NCBI RefSeq assembly: GCF_013035315.1
Contig: NZ_WQHP01000001.1
Location: 1 to 64,000 of the forward strand
Source of the DNA: Ruegeria arenilitoris
GTDB taxonomy: Bacteria; Pseudomonadota; Alphaproteobacteria; Rhodobacterales; Rhodobacteraceae
DNA: 64,000 nucleotides
Direction of reading: 5' to 3'
Shown here: positions 19,182 to 28,304 of the stretch, piece after piece
How positions within the stretch are numbered: the first letter of the stretch is position 1
Layout of the letters: each line of letters starts with the position of its first letter
The notes under the pieces: model-generated
The model's database searches: none
Seen by the model: the letters and a program-made list of their open reading frames with translations, nothing else
Told to the model about the DNA's origin: nothing
Translations under genes and position numbers: made by a program

Positions 19182-19214
19182 GGCTTCCACGGGGGGAAGG
19201 GCGGCGACGCCCTT
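19170..19214 (+). other. Two small hairpins at the 3' end of the lipoprotein gene
   Basis: GAAGCCC-GTTA-GGGCTTC (19170-19187) encloses the stop codon, and AAGGGCG-GCGA-CGCCCTT (19197-19214) follows. Neither has a T-run, so they may stabilise the transcript end rather than act as a classical terminator. Confidence 0.4.
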
Positions 19215-19229
19215 GAATACCGATCTGTT

Positions 19230-19679
19230 TCAGAGCTTACGGCTCATCAGCACATAGCGATCGCGCGGTTTGAACCCGGTGCGCAGGTACAGTTTCTGCG
19301 CAGTTTCGTTGGTGCGATCAACTTCGAGGTGAAGGGCTGTCAAGCCAGCCTCGGCCAGCGCTTTGGGCAGATCCAAAAGAACTTCGGTGGCAATGCCACG
19401 GCCGCGGACGGCGGGGCGGATGTAAATCTCGTCCACGAACGCGTCCATGCCGCCAAACTCGACCGACCAGCCGAAGGTCAGGATGACATAGCCCAGGGGC
19501 GCGCGCCCCGGGCCGACCAGGTAGACGCACCCATGGGGGATCCCATCAAGCAAAGGGGCCAGCGCGTTGCGAGTCTGATCCCTGTCCTGCGCGATCTGCG
19601 CTTCGCTGTGAAACGCGGTCACGAGGCCCATCAATCGGTCCAGATCCTCGGGGCGGGCCAGGCGTAGGGCGGCGCTCAT
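19230..19679 (-). CDS. GNAT-family N-acetyltransferase
   Basis: A 149-residue single-domain GNAT enzyme. Motif A is seen as VDEIYIRPAVRGRGIATEVL, and the C-terminal part LEVDRTNETAQKLYLRTGF is typical of motif B. The substrate is unknown. Its ATG overlaps the stop of the upstream nucleoside hydrolase as ATGA, which points to translational coupling. It is unrelated in close sequence to the acetyltransferase at 18.3 kb. Confidence 0.88.
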   Translation of the reverse strand: MSAALRLARPEDLDRLMGLVTAFHSEAQIAQDRDQTRNALAPLLDGIPHGCVYLVGPGRAPLGYVILTFGWSVEFGGMDAFVDEIYIRPAVRGRGIATEVLLDLPKALAEAGLTALHLEVDRTNETAQKLYLRTGFKPRDRYVLMSRKL

Positions 19680-20617
19680 AGTCGGGCCAGCCGGTCTGTG
19701 AGCAGGTCAAAGAACCCTTGGGCGTCAACATCACCCATGAACATGGCATTTGGCGCGCGGTCAGTGACCCGCCACCAGTCGGCCACGGTCATGCCAAGCG
19801 TCAATTCCGACTGGGTTTCGATCTCAACATTGATGTGACGGCCCGAGAATAGCTCGGGTCGGATCAGGTAGGCGGTGACGCAAGGGTCGTGCAGCGGCGC
19901 GCCTTCCGAGCCGTATTTCTCTTTGTCGAAGCGTTCGAAGAAGTCGGTCATTTCCGCCACAGCATGTCCAACTTTGCTGTCCAGCGCCCGGAACGCATCA
20001 TTGCGGTGCGGTGTGACCAGCGCGTCATGAGTTACGTCCAAGGGCATCACAACAATATGCGCCCCGGATTTAAACACGATATCAGCGGCTTCCGGGTCGA
20101 CGTAGATGTTAAACTCAGCAGCCGGGGTGATGTTCCCAACCTCAAAATAGGCCCCGCCCATCAGAACGATTTCCGGAACCCGGTCGACGATATCGGGTGC
20201 TTTGCGGAACGCTGTCGCAATGTTGGTCAGCGGCCCCAGCGGGCACAGCGTCACCGTGCCGGGGTCGTGCGCGCGCAAGGTTTCAATGATGAAGTCCACC
20301 GCATGCCCCTCGGCCAGTGGCATTTCAGGATCGGGCAGTACGGGGCCGTCCAGCCCGGTTTTGCCGTGTACATGCTCAGCTGTCACCAGCGGTCGATTCA
20401 ACGGGCGGTCGCATCCGGCGTAAACTGGGATGTGCGTGTGACCAGCCAGTTCGCAAACGACCCGCGCGTTCTTGGCGGTCAGTTCCAGCGGCACGTTGCC
20501 AGCAACGGCGGTAATGCCAAGAACATCAATCTCTTCGGGGCTGGCCAGGGCCAGAAGGATGGCGACAGCGTCGTCCTGTCCGGGATCGGTGTCGATGATT
20601 ATTTTGCGCGGTGCCAT
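19676..20617 (-). CDS. Inosine-uridine-type nucleoside N-ribohydrolase
   Basis: A 313-residue member of the IU-nucleoside hydrolase family, which cleaves the N-glycosidic bond of nucleosides to base and ribose. The calcium/ribose-binding signature DTDPGQDDA is at about residues 9-17. MGGAYFEVGNITPAAEFNIYVDP and LHDPCVTAYL supply further active-site elements. No signal peptide is seen, so it is probably cytoplasmic nucleoside salvage. Base preference cannot be fixed. It is coupled to the GNAT gene downstream. Confidence 0.92.
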   Translation of the reverse strand: MAPRKIIIDTDPGQDDAVAILLALASPEEIDVLGITAVAGNVPLELTAKNARVVCELAGHTHIPVYAGCDRPLNRPLVTAEHVHGKTGLDGPVLPDPEMPLAEGHAVDFIIETLRAHDPGTVTLCPLGPLTNIATAFRKAPDIVDRVPEIVLMGGAYFEVGNITPAAEFNIYVDPEAADIVFKSGAHIVVMPLDVTHDALVTPHRNDAFRALDSKVGHAVAEMTDFFERFDKEKYGSEGAPLHDPCVTAYLIRPELFSGRHINVEIETQSELTLGMTVADWWRVTDRAPNAMFMGDVDAQGFFDLLTDRLARL

Positions 20618-20680
20618 GCTTTGCCTCCGGGGTCTTGAAGCGCGGACACTCGCAAGTGTCGCTGCACTTGTCCAGCGGTT

Positions 20681-21538
20681 TCAGGCCCCGGTTGCGGCAT
20701 CCACAGGCGGGAGTTTGCCATTGGCGCGATGCTCATCAGTTTTCACCTCGTCCCACAAGGCATCCATCTCGGCCAGATCGCTTTGCGCAGGCGTTTTTCC
20801 ACGGGCGGCCAGACGTGCTTCGACCTGTTCAAAACGGCGCGTGAACTTGGCGTTGGTGCGGCGCAGGGCGGCCTCGGGTTCGATGCCAAGGTGGCGGCCC
20901 AGATTAACCATCACGAACAACAGATCGCCGAATTCATCCTCAAGCGCGTCGACGTCCATGTTGTCGCGGGCTTCTTCCAATTCGGCGGCTTCTTCGGTGA
21001 TCTTGGCCAGAACATGGCTGGCATCCGGCCAGTCGAATCCCACACGGGCGGCGCGTTTCTGTAGTTTGTGCGCGCGCAACAGGGCGGGCAGGTTTGCTGC
21101 CACACCGTCCAGCGCGCCCTTCTGTTCCTTGCCGGCGCGTTCTGCTGCCTTGATCGTTTCCCAATCCAGCGTTTGCTGTTCAGCAGACTTGTCGCGGGAT
21201 TCGTCGCCAAACACGTGTGGGTGACGGGCAACCATCTTGTCCGACATGGTGCGGACGACGTCCTGAAAGGTGAAATGTCCAGCCTCTTCAGCCATTTGCG
21301 CGTGGAAGACCGACTGGAACAGCAGGTCGCCCAGCTCTCCCTTCAGCTCATCATAGGCTTCGCGCTCGATCGCGTCGGCAACCTCATAGGCCTCTTCAAT
21401 CGTATAGGGCGCGATGGTCGAAAAATCCTGTTCGATGTCCCACGGACAACCGGATTCAGGATCGCGCAGGCGGCGCATGATTTCCAACAGGCGCTCGATA
21501 CCAGCGTCGCTGTCATGGATCAGAGGATTTTCGGCCAT
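20681..21538 (-). CDS. mazG: Nucleoside triphosphate pyrophosphohydrolase MazG
   Basis: MazG hydrolyses NTPs or dNTPs to monophosphates and PPi. The 285-residue protein has two MazG domains. The first carries EEAYEVADAIE and ELGDLLFQSVFHA; the second carries ITEEAAELEEA and LEDEFGDLLFVMVNL. Both have the acidic residues expected for Mg binding. The RLRDPESGCPWDIEQ signature lies near the N-terminus. The ATG at 21536-21538 follows AAAGGG. It lies upstream of the nucleoside hydrolase on the same strand and is divergent from the M20 amidohydrolase. Confidence 0.95.
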   Translation of the reverse strand: MAENPLIHDSDAGIERLLEIMRRLRDPESGCPWDIEQDFSTIAPYTIEEAYEVADAIEREAYDELKGELGDLLFQSVFHAQMAEEAGHFTFQDVVRTMSDKMVARHPHVFGDESRDKSAEQQTLDWETIKAAERAGKEQKGALDGVAANLPALLRAHKLQKRAARVGFDWPDASHVLAKITEEAAELEEARDNMDVDALEDEFGDLLFVMVNLGRHLGIEPEAALRRTNAKFTRRFEQVEARLAARGKTPAQSDLAEMDALWDEVKTDEHRANGKLPPVDAATGA

Positions 21539-21604
21539 TGCGAACCCTTTCGTTCCGGTGTCAGATGCATCCATTCCGCAGTCCCGATCAGGAGTCCACC
21601 CCAG

Positions 21605-22768
21605 ATGCCCGTCGTCAACCGAATTGCCGATTACTCAGCCGATATGGCCGCATGGCGCCAGCACCTGCATACGATCCCCGAGTTGGAGTTCGAATGCCAT
21701 GAGACGGCGGCCTTTGTTGCGGACCGCCTACGCGAGTTCGGAGTAGACGAGTTGCATGAAGGCATTGCCAAGACCGGCATCGTCGCCATCATCAACGGGC
21801 AGGGCGAGGGGCCAACGATCGGCTTGCGCGCGGACATGGATGCTTTGCCCATCCCCGAAGAGACGGGGGTCGCGTACGCCTCGACCAATCCCGGCAAGAT
21901 GCACGCTTGTGGCCATGACGGGCATACGACGATGTTGCTGGGTGCGGCACGCTATCTGGCCGAGACGCGGAACTTTCGCGGCCGTGTCGCGTTGATCTTT
22001 CAACCCGCCGAAGAAGAAGGCGGTGGCGCAGGCATCATGGTCGATGAGGGGATCATGGACCGATTCGACATCTCTCAGATCTACGCATTGCACAACGCGC
22101 CGGGTCTTCCCGAAGGGTCATTCCACACCACGCCGGGCCCGATCATGGCGGCGGTAGACACGTTCGAGGTTCATATCCAAGGTGTCGGCGGCCATGGAGC
22201 CATGCCTCATGAGACCCGCGATCCGGTGATGGCGGCCTGTGGCATCGCACAGGCGATTCAGACCATCGTGAGCCGCAACAACTATGCGCTGGATGATCTG
22301 GTCGTTTCGGTCACTCAAATCCACACCGGAACCGTGAACAACGTGATCCCGGACACGGCATATATCAACGGTACGGTGCGCACCTTCGATCCAACGGTCC
22401 AAAAGATGGTGATGAAGCGGATGGAACAGATCGTGCAAGGGCAGGCGCAATCCTATGGCGTTGAAGCGCGGCTGGACTACGAGGTTAACTACCCCGCCAC
22501 CATCAATGACGCGACCAAGACGGAGTTCGCGGCAGAGGTTGCCCGCGATATTGCCGGAGATACGCAGGTCATCGCCAATATCGACGCGATGATGGGGGCC
22601 GAGGACTTTTCGTTTATGCTGCAATCCCGTCCCGGTGCCTATCTGTTTGTCGGGCAGGGTGACAGCGCCGGGCTTCACCATCCAAAATACAACTTCAACG
22701 ACGACATCGCGCCGGTCGGAGCGTCCTTCTTTGCGCGGATTGTCGAAAAAGCGCAGCCGCTGGGCTGA
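21605..22768 (+). CDS. M20-family amidohydrolase (hippurate hydrolase / N-acyl-amino acid hydrolase type)
   Basis: A 387-residue M20D metallo-amidohydrolase. Metal ligands are visible in MHACGHDGHTTMLLGAA, QPAEEEGGGAGIMVDEG and the C-terminal MGAEDFSFM with a later HHPKYNFND. A dimerisation insert begins near GVGGHGAMPHETRDPV. The enzyme should release an amino acid or amine from an N-acyl or amide-linked substrate in the cytoplasm. It starts at ATG 21605 with AGGAG upstream. It is followed after 12 bases by two ureohydrolase genes, suggesting a shared catabolic operon. Confidence 0.92.
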   Translation: MPVVNRIADYSADMAAWRQHLHTIPELEFECHETAAFVADRLREFGVDELHEGIAKTGIVAIINGQGEGPTIGLRADMDALPIPEETGVAYASTNPGKMHACGHDGHTTMLLGAARYLAETRNFRGRVALIFQPAEEEGGGAGIMVDEGIMDRFDISQIYALHNAPGLPEGSFHTTPGPIMAAVDTFEVHIQGVGGHGAMPHETRDPVMAACGIAQAIQTIVSRNNYALDDLVVSVTQIHTGTVNNVIPDTAYINGTVRTFDPTVQKMVMKRMEQIVQGQAQSYGVEARLDYEVNYPATINDATKTEFAAEVARDIAGDTQVIANIDAMMGAEDFSFMLQSRPGAYLFVGQGDSAGLHHPKYNFNDDIAPVGASFFARIVEKAQPLG

Positions 22769-22780
22769 CGAGGGGAAAGA

Positions 22781-23746
22781 ATGGCACTGGAAGACGCAAA
22801 GAACCAGGTGGACGAGGCGTTCACCAACCCTGATCTCAAGGGTTTATCTTACGAAAATACCTTTGGCGGTGCGACCTCGTTCCTGCGCCGCCTCTACACC
22901 AAAGACCTGAGCGGCGTGGATATTGCCGTAACCGGCGTACCGTTTGACCAGGCGGTAACCAACCGCCCTGGCACCCGTCTGGGACCGCGCGCAATCCGCG
23001 AGGCCAGTGCGCTGCAATCCCCGGATGCGCCTTATGGCTGGCCCTTTGATGCGCTGAGCGAGTTGGCGATCGTGGATTATGGCGACATGGCTTATGACTA
23101 TGCCAATATCCCGGCCTTTCCCGACACGCTGACCGATCATATCCGCACGATTCTGGCCGCGGATGTCGCCTCGGTGACGCTGGGCGGCGACCACTATATC
23201 AGCTTTCCGATCCTCAAGGCCTATGCCGAGAAATACGGGCCGATGTCTCTGCTGCAATTCGATGCGCACACGGACACCTGGGCCGACGATGACATGTCCC
23301 GCGTCGACCACGGAACCATGTTCTACAAGGCGGTTAAGTCGGGAATCGTGGACCCTAAACGCTCGGTTCAGGTGGGTATTCGGACCACCAATGAGGACAC
23401 GCTGGGCGTCAACATCATTGACGCGCGCGAGGTCTACGAGTCCGGCCCCGCTGCCGTAGCACAAAAGATCAAGGGCATTCTTGGCGACAGCCCCGTGTAT
23501 CTGAGTTTCGACATAGACGGTCTGGACCCGGCCTTTGCCCCCGGCACCGGCACGCCCGTCTGGGGTGGTTTGACCTCGATCCAAACGCAGATCATCCTGC
23601 GCGACATCGCGGGCATCAACATCAAGGGCGGGGACGTGGTCGAGGTTTCTCCGCCCTATGACACCTCGGGCGCAACGGCAATCGCCGGCGCGCATGTGGC
23701 GACGCAGATCATTTGCCTTTTGGGGTGGAACAAGCTGCTGCCTTAA
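22781..23746 (+). CDS. speB: Agmatinase-type ureohydrolase
   Basis: A 321-residue arginase/agmatinase-superfamily enzyme that would hydrolyse agmatine or a similar guanidino compound to amine and urea. The binuclear Mn ligands are all present in GGDHYISFPIL, FDAHTDTW and SFDIDGLDPAFAPGTGTP. The segments FGGATSFLRR and VDHGTMFYKAVKSG match agmatinases better than arginases. It is the second gene of the M20-ureohydrolase run. Only 63 bases separate its stop from the next ureohydrolase start. Confidence 0.88.
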   Translation: MALEDAKNQVDEAFTNPDLKGLSYENTFGGATSFLRRLYTKDLSGVDIAVTGVPFDQAVTNRPGTRLGPRAIREASALQSPDAPYGWPFDALSELAIVDYGDMAYDYANIPAFPDTLTDHIRTILAADVASVTLGGDHYISFPILKAYAEKYGPMSLLQFDAHTDTWADDDMSRVDHGTMFYKAVKSGIVDPKRSVQVGIRTTNEDTLGVNIIDAREVYESGPAAVAQKIKGILGDSPVYLSFDIDGLDPAFAPGTGTPVWGGLTSIQTQIILRDIAGINIKGGDVVEVSPPYDTSGATAIAGAHVATQIICLLGWNKLLP

Positions 23747-23809
23747 CCTTTGGTTAGCCATCTTTCCGGTATCACGTTAACCAAAAGACCGGACGGGAGA
23801 CATACGGGC

Positions 23810-24757
23810 ATGACTGACTTTAACCAACCGATCAGCGGCAATGATCTGGCCCGGTTTTCCGGGCCGAATACGTTCATGCGATTGCCGCAGGCGGAGTCTC
23901 TGGCCGGTCTGGATGTGGCCGTGCTGGGTATTCCGATGGACATCGGTACCTCTTGGCGGTCGGGAACACGGTTCGGCCCAAAGCAGATCCGCAGCGAAAG
24001 CGCGATGATCCGGCCCTATAACATGGCCAATTCCGCAGCACCTTTCGACAGTCTGCAGATCGCAGATATCGGAGACTTGGCGATCAACACCTTCTCACTG
24101 GCGGATAGTCTGAAGATCATCAAGGAAAGCTATGACGCCATTCTTGATCAGGCAGTTATCCCGGTGGCGATGGGCGGCGATCATTCGATCACCCTGCCTA
24201 TTCTGCGGGCCATTGCAGGCAAACACGGGCCGGTCGCGCTGGTGCATGTAGATGCGCATGCGGACGTCAATGACGAGATGTTTGGAGAGCGTGAGACTCA
24301 TGGCACGGTCTTTCGCCGCGCCTACGAAGAGGGGCTGATCGTCCCGGAAAAGACGTTTCAAATCGGCATCCGCGGCTCGGGCTATGCGGCGAGCGATTTC
24401 TCTGAGGCCCGCGATTGGGGCTTTCGCCAGTTTCCCGCATGGGAACTGTGGCAGCAGAACCTGACCGAGATCGGCTCGCAGATCCGCAAGACGATCGGCG
24501 ATCACCCGGTCTACATCACCTATGACATCGACAGTCTCGACCCGGCCTATGCCCCCGGCACCGGTACGCCCGAGATCGGAGGGCTGACGACCCCGCAAGC
24601 CTTACAACTGATCCATGCGCTGGCGGGGGTGAACGTTGTGGGCTGCGATCTGGTCGAGGTTTCTCCGCCTTATGACCCGTCTGGGAACACGGCGTTAACG
24701 GCAGCGAACCTGTTGTTCGAGCTGTTGTGCATCCTGCCGGGTGTGACGTCGCGGTAG
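23810..24757 (+). CDS. Guanidinobutyrase-like ureohydrolase
   Basis: A 315-residue second ureohydrolase with GGDHSITLPILRA, HVDAHADVNDEMFGE and TYDIDSLDPAYAPGTGTP, so the metal site is complete. The segments MIRPYNMANSAAPFDSL and THGTVFRRAYEEG, with the end ELLCILPGV, closely recall GbuA (4-guanidinobutyrase) rather than agmatinase. The likely reaction is 4-guanidinobutanoate to GABA and urea, inferred from family resemblance. The ATG at 23810 is chosen over upstream in-frame codons because of GGGAGA upstream and the conserved N-terminus. Confidence 0.85.
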   Translation: MTDFNQPISGNDLARFSGPNTFMRLPQAESLAGLDVAVLGIPMDIGTSWRSGTRFGPKQIRSESAMIRPYNMANSAAPFDSLQIADIGDLAINTFSLADSLKIIKESYDAILDQAVIPVAMGGDHSITLPILRAIAGKHGPVALVHVDAHADVNDEMFGERETHGTVFRRAYEEGLIVPEKTFQIGIRGSGYAASDFSEARDWGFRQFPAWELWQQNLTEIGSQIRKTIGDHPVYITYDIDSLDPAYAPGTGTPEIGGLTTPQALQLIHALAGVNVVGCDLVEVSPPYDPSGNTALTAANLLFELLCILPGVTSR

Positions 24758-24823
24758 GCAGGTTCAAGGCGGCTTGCTCAACCGGTCGCCCGGGATATTC
24801 TTTCCCAAAGGGACTGGATTGGG

Positions 24824-25231
24824 ATGAAGATGATAGCGCTTTGGCTTGGTATTGGTGCGGTTATTCTGCTGGGGGCGTATATCCGCCTCGCTCCCTCAGA
24901 CCCGGCGAAATGGCACGTGGCTCCGGTCGGTGAGCAGAACCGCGACCTCGAAGGAGGGGCCGTTCGCGTGGTCGAGACCGGGCCGGACGGCCTGGCAAAA
25001 CTGGACGCAATTGCACGCGACACGCCGCGCACGTCAGTTCTGGCCGGTTCGGTCGGTGAGGGGATGATCACCTATATCACGCGAACCAAAGTGATTGCCT
25101 TTCCCGACTACACCACCGCCCAGCAGGACGGCGACAACCTGCGTATCTACGCGCGCCTTCGCTTTGGGCGCTCAGATTTTGGGGTAAACCGCGCTCGTGT
25201 TGAGGGGTGGCTTGCTCTGCTGCAGCCCTGA
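24824..25231 (+). CDS. DUF1499-family membrane-anchored protein
   Basis: A 135-residue protein with an N-terminal hydrophobic segment (about 3-22) and a soluble domain ending in [19 protein letters not shown], the typical DUF1499 ending. It is probably anchored in the inner membrane and facing the periplasm. Function is unknown. It lies 66 bases after the ureohydrolase. Its last 60 bases overlap the convergent small secreted-protein gene. Confidence 0.75.
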   Translation: MKMIALWLGIGAVILLGAYIRLAPSDPAKWHVAPVGEQNRDLEGGAVRVVETGPDGLAKLDAIARDTPRTSVLAGSVGEGMITYITRTKVIAFPDYTTAQQDGDNLRIYARLRFGRSDFGVNRARVEGWLALLQP

Positions 25232-25459
25232 GAACAAGCAGCCCTCCTGTACCTCGCGCCACATGGGTACGTTCAGCGACATCTGGCATTGCGCCATGAA
25301 CATGCGGCCATCGACTTGCAGGCAGATCATCTCGCCCAGTTCGACGCGAGCGCCGGATTTGTCGGTGCAATAGCAGTCCTGAACCTTGCCTCCGGGGCCT
25401 ACTACATCGGCCATTACGGGTGTTGTGAACAGGGTCAGAACAAGGATCAATCGTCTCAT
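25172..25459 (-). CDS. Small secreted cysteine-containing protein of unknown function
   Basis: A 95-residue protein with a signal peptide ([17 protein letters not shown], cleavage likely after VMA) and a mature part with Cys residues in [33 protein letters not shown] and EGCLFSG. This suggests a small disulphide-bonded periplasmic protein. I chose the ATG at 25457-25459 because it gives a clean signal peptide; no strong Shine-Dalgarno is visible. It overlaps the end of the DUF1499 gene by 60 bases. From memory, similar proteins sit next to prfA in related genomes. Confidence 0.7.
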   Translation of the reverse strand: MRRLILVLTLFTTPVMADVVGPGGKVQDCYCTDKSGARVELGEMICLQVDGRMFMAQCQMSLNVPMWREVQEGCLFSGLQQSKPPLNTSAVYPKI

Positions 25460-25522
25460 GCGCGGCAGCTTAGCACAGGGACGGCCCTTGACCAAAGGCC
25501 CGGATTGATAGACACCGCCGGG

Positions 25523-26578
25523 ATGATCCCCGAAGAACGCCTTGAACAGATAACCCAGCGATTCCAGTACCTCGAAGCCGCCATGGCTGATGGCGCCTCG
25601 GGCGGGGATATCGCTGCGCTGGCCAAAGAGTACTCCGACCTCAAGCCGGTGGTCGATCAGATCATGGCGTGGCGGCAGCTGGTGGCTGATCTGGCCGAAG
25701 CCGAGGCGATGCTGGCCGATCCCGACATGAAGGAACTGGCCGAAGAAGAAATCCCTACTCTGCAGACCCGCATCCCCGATGCTGAACATGCCTTGCAGCT
25801 TGCTTTGCTGCCCAAGGACGCAGCGGACGCGCGCCCGGCAATGCTGGAAATCCGCCCCGGAACCGGCGGGGACGAGGCCGCGCTGTTCGCGGGCGATCTG
25901 CTACGCATGTACCAGCGCTATGCCGAGGCGCGCGGATGGCGGTTTGAGATCATCGAGGAGCAGTCCTCGGATCTGGGCGGGATCAAAGAGGTCGTGGCCC
26001 ATATCAAAGGCGAGAATGTGTTTGCCCGGATGAAGTACGAATCCGGCGTGCACCGGGTGCAGCGCGTGCCCGAAACCGAAAGCGGTGGGCGGATTCACAC
26101 CTCGGCCGCGACGGTTGCGGTTCTGCCCGAGGCCGAGGATGTGGACATCCAGATCGACGCGAATGACATCCGTATCGACACGATGCGCAGCTCGGGCGCA
26201 GGCGGGCAGCACGTGAATACCACTGACTCGGCGGTTCGGATCACGCACCTACCTACGGGTTTGGTGGTCACGAGTTCCGAGAAATCCCAGCACCGCAACC
26301 GAGAAATCGCGATGCAGGTGCTCAAGACGCGTCTCTACGATATGGAGCGTCAGCGGATCGACAGTGAACGGTCCGCCGACCGGGCCAGCCAAGTGGGGTC
26401 GGGGGATCGGTCAGAGCGGATCAGGACCTATAACTTCCCGCAAGGGCGCATGACGGATCACCGCATCAACCTGACACTCTACAAGCTCGATCAGGTGATG
26501 CAGGGCGATCTGGATGAGGTGATCGACGCGCTGACTGCGGACGATCAGGCGCGGCTGTTGGCCGAGATGGCTCAATGA
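25523..26578 (+). CDS. prfA: Peptide chain release factor 1
   Basis: RF1 reads UAA and UAG stop codons and triggers peptide release on the ribosome. The 351-residue protein has the GGQ motif at 227-229 in [18 protein letters not shown]. The codon-recognition tripeptide region is [11 protein letters not shown], with PET at 183-185 in the position of PAT/PVT. The ATG at 25523 gives the usual length. Its stop overlaps the start of prmC as ATGA; PrmC methylates the GGQ glutamine of RF1 and RF2, so the coupling makes functional sense. Confidence 0.97.
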   Translation: MIPEERLEQITQRFQYLEAAMADGASGGDIAALAKEYSDLKPVVDQIMAWRQLVADLAEAEAMLADPDMKELAEEEIPTLQTRIPDAEHALQLALLPKDAADARPAMLEIRPGTGGDEAALFAGDLLRMYQRYAEARGWRFEIIEEQSSDLGGIKEVVAHIKGENVFARMKYESGVHRVQRVPETESGGRIHTSAATVAVLPEAEDVDIQIDANDIRIDTMRSSGAGGQHVNTTDSAVRITHLPTGLVVTSSEKSQHRNREIAMQVLKTRLYDMERQRIDSERSADRASQVGSGDRSERIRTYNFPQGRMTDHRINLTLYKLDQVMQGDLDEVIDALTADDQARLLAEMAQ

Positions 26579-27420
26579 TCGGGGCGTTGACCGCTGCACA
26601 GGCGATGGTGGCCGCCACTGCGCGATTGCGGGCGGCCGGGGTCGATGATCCTGCGCGGGACGCTCGGGTTCTGCTGGCCCATGCCGCACGGATTGAGGCC
26701 AGCCGCGTGACCCTGATCGCGCCCGAGGAGTTGTCGCCCGAGATCGCAGAACGCTATGATCAATTGATCGCGCTGCGTGCCGTCCGTGTGCCAGTGTCAC
26801 ATCTGCTGGGCGAGCGTGAGTTCTATGGCCGCCGGTTCCGCGTAAGCCGCGATGTGTTGGACCCGCGCCCCGAAACCGAAACGCTGATCGAAGCCGCGCT
26901 GAGTGAGCCGTTTGACCATGTTCTGGATCTGGGCCTTGGGTCCGGCTGTATCCTGATCACACTGCTTGCCGAACGGACCAGTGCGTCAGGCGTGGGAGTC
27001 GATCTGAGCGAGGCCGCTTGTTTGCAGGCCAGCGCCAATGCGGTGCAGCATCATGTGCAAAGCCGCGTCGAGATTTTGCAATCGAACTGGTTTGAAAGCG
27101 TTGAGGTTCAATTCGACCTGATCGTCTCAAATCCGCCCTATATCTCTCTGTCCGAAATGGACGCACTTTCGCCCGAAGTGCGTGAGCACGAGCCGCGCAT
27201 GGCATTAACGGACGAGGGGGACGGGCTGGGCGCATATCGCCATATCGCGGCAGGTGCGCCGGACTATTTGCTGCCCGGAGGGCGTTTGTTGGTGGAAATC
27301 GGCCCAACCCAGGGACGCAGTGTCGCAGCCTTGTTCGAGTCGGCGGGTTTGACGGCCACTCGGATCATCCCCGATTTGGATGGTCGGGATCGTGTGGTTT
27401 TTGCCAGAATGCCCCAGTAA
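26575..27420 (+). CDS. prmC: Release factor glutamine methyltransferase
   Basis: PrmC N5-methylates the Gln of the GGQ motif in release factors using SAM. The 281-residue protein has an N-terminal helical domain and a Rossmann methyltransferase domain. The latter contains [16 protein letters not shown] (SAM binding) and the catalytic NPPY in [11 protein letters not shown]. The spelling DLGLGSG is slightly off the usual DLGTGSG but within family variation. It is translationally coupled to prfA. Confidence 0.96.
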   Translation: MIGALTAAQAMVAATARLRAAGVDDPARDARVLLAHAARIEASRVTLIAPEELSPEIAERYDQLIALRAVRVPVSHLLGEREFYGRRFRVSRDVLDPRPETETLIEAALSEPFDHVLDLGLGSGCILITLLAERTSASGVGVDLSEAACLQASANAVQHHVQSRVEILQSNWFESVEVQFDLIVSNPPYISLSEMDALSPEVREHEPRMALTDEGDGLGAYRHIAAGAPDYLLPGGRLLVEIGPTQGRSVAALFESAGLTATRIIPDLDGRDRVVFARMPQ

Positions 27421-27660
27421 CGTGGCAACCTGACGCCGAAAAGCGCCGAATGATGTAAAAAAGCTGCGAAATTTTGGACAACCCCCTTGTCTGCACGCGC
27501 AGGACGTGTTTACTCAGGATCAGTCGGAGAGGTTGACGCTGTTTCAGCGGGCCCCTGACGCCAAGCCCAAAAAAGTCGACATCGCGTGACGGCTAAAGCC
27601 TTTGAGCAGTGCAGGACGCGAACAGATCGGCATCGAATGACAAGGCTGACGTAAAGTAAG

Positions 27661-28242
27661 ATGAGATCTTCCAAATCCCGCTCGCGGGCCAAGAACAACC
27701 GCAATCGCCCTTCTGGGGGTAACGTCGTTAACCGGGTTTTTGACAGCTCGGGTCCAGAAGGCAAGGTGCGCGGTACGCCCCAGCAGATCATCGACAAGTA
27801 TAACCAGTTGGCGCGTGACGCCCAACTGTCCAACGACCGTGTGGCCGCCGAGAACTTTCAGCAGCACGCTGAACACTATCTGCGCCTGCTGAGCGAAGCG
27901 CAACGCGAAATGGAAGCGCGTCGTGAAGAGCAGGAGCGTCAGAACCGCGAGCGTCAGGCCGAGCGTGACCGTGAGCGCGCCGAGCGTCAGGAACGCGAAG
28001 CGGCTGCCCGTCAGGCGGACCCGGCTGAAGCACCACAGCCCGATGTGATGGATTTCGCGCCCGAGGCTTCGGCACCTGAATCCGGACTGGTTGAAACTCC
28101 GGAAAGCCAGGGAGAAGCCCCCCCGGCAGAAGCACCGGCGAAAAAGGAAAAAGCGCCGCGCCGCCCGCGCGCGCGCAAGCCCAAAGCGGCGGCTGAGGAT
28201 ACCCCGGCAGGCGACGGCGACGCGCCAGAAGCCGCCGAGTAA
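27661..28242 (+). CDS. DUF4167-domain protein
   Basis: A 193-residue protein. It has a basic N-terminus (MRSSKSRSRAKNNRNR) and a conserved block VFDSSGPEGKVRGTPQQIIDKYNQLARD with AENFQQHAEHYLRLL, which defines DUF4167 (about residues 5-82). A charged coiled-coil-like Arg/Glu stretch (about 80-120) and an Ala/Pro/Lys-rich disordered tail follow. The composition suggests RNA or nucleic-acid binding, but the molecular role is not established. It follows prmC after 240 bases, an arrangement I recall from other alphaproteobacteria. Confidence 0.85.
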   Translation: MRSSKSRSRAKNNRNRPSGGNVVNRVFDSSGPEGKVRGTPQQIIDKYNQLARDAQLSNDRVAAENFQQHAEHYLRLLSEAQREMEARREEQERQNRERQAERDRERAERQEREAAARQADPAEAPQPDVMDFAPEASAPESGLVETPESQGEAPPAEAPAKKEKAPRRPRARKPKAAAEDTPAGDGDAPEAAE

Positions 28243-28261
28243 TCCCGGTATCAGAAGTTAG

Positions 28262-28294
28262 AAAAAAGCCCCGGATGTTGGTCCGGGGCTTTTG
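28262..28294. terminator. Bidirectional terminator between the DUF4167 gene and rsmA
   Basis: The stem AGCCCCGGA/TCCGGGGCT with a TGTTGG loop has an A-run on the left and a T-run on the right. It serves the plus-strand DUF4167 gene (stop at 28242) and the minus-strand rsmA (stop at 28305). Confidence 0.9.
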
Positions 28295-28304
28295 TATTTT
28301 TGGG

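Noticed and set aside
22844..23761. 305-residue frame opposite the agmatinase gene
   Set aside because: Antisense shadow; no domain, and the plus-strand metal motifs are intact.
23748..23787. Weak inverted repeat TTTGGTTA...TAACCAAA between the two ureohydrolase genes as a guanidine riboswitch
   Set aside because: Eight pairs around a 21-base loop do not match any ykkC or guanidine-riboswitch architecture that I know.
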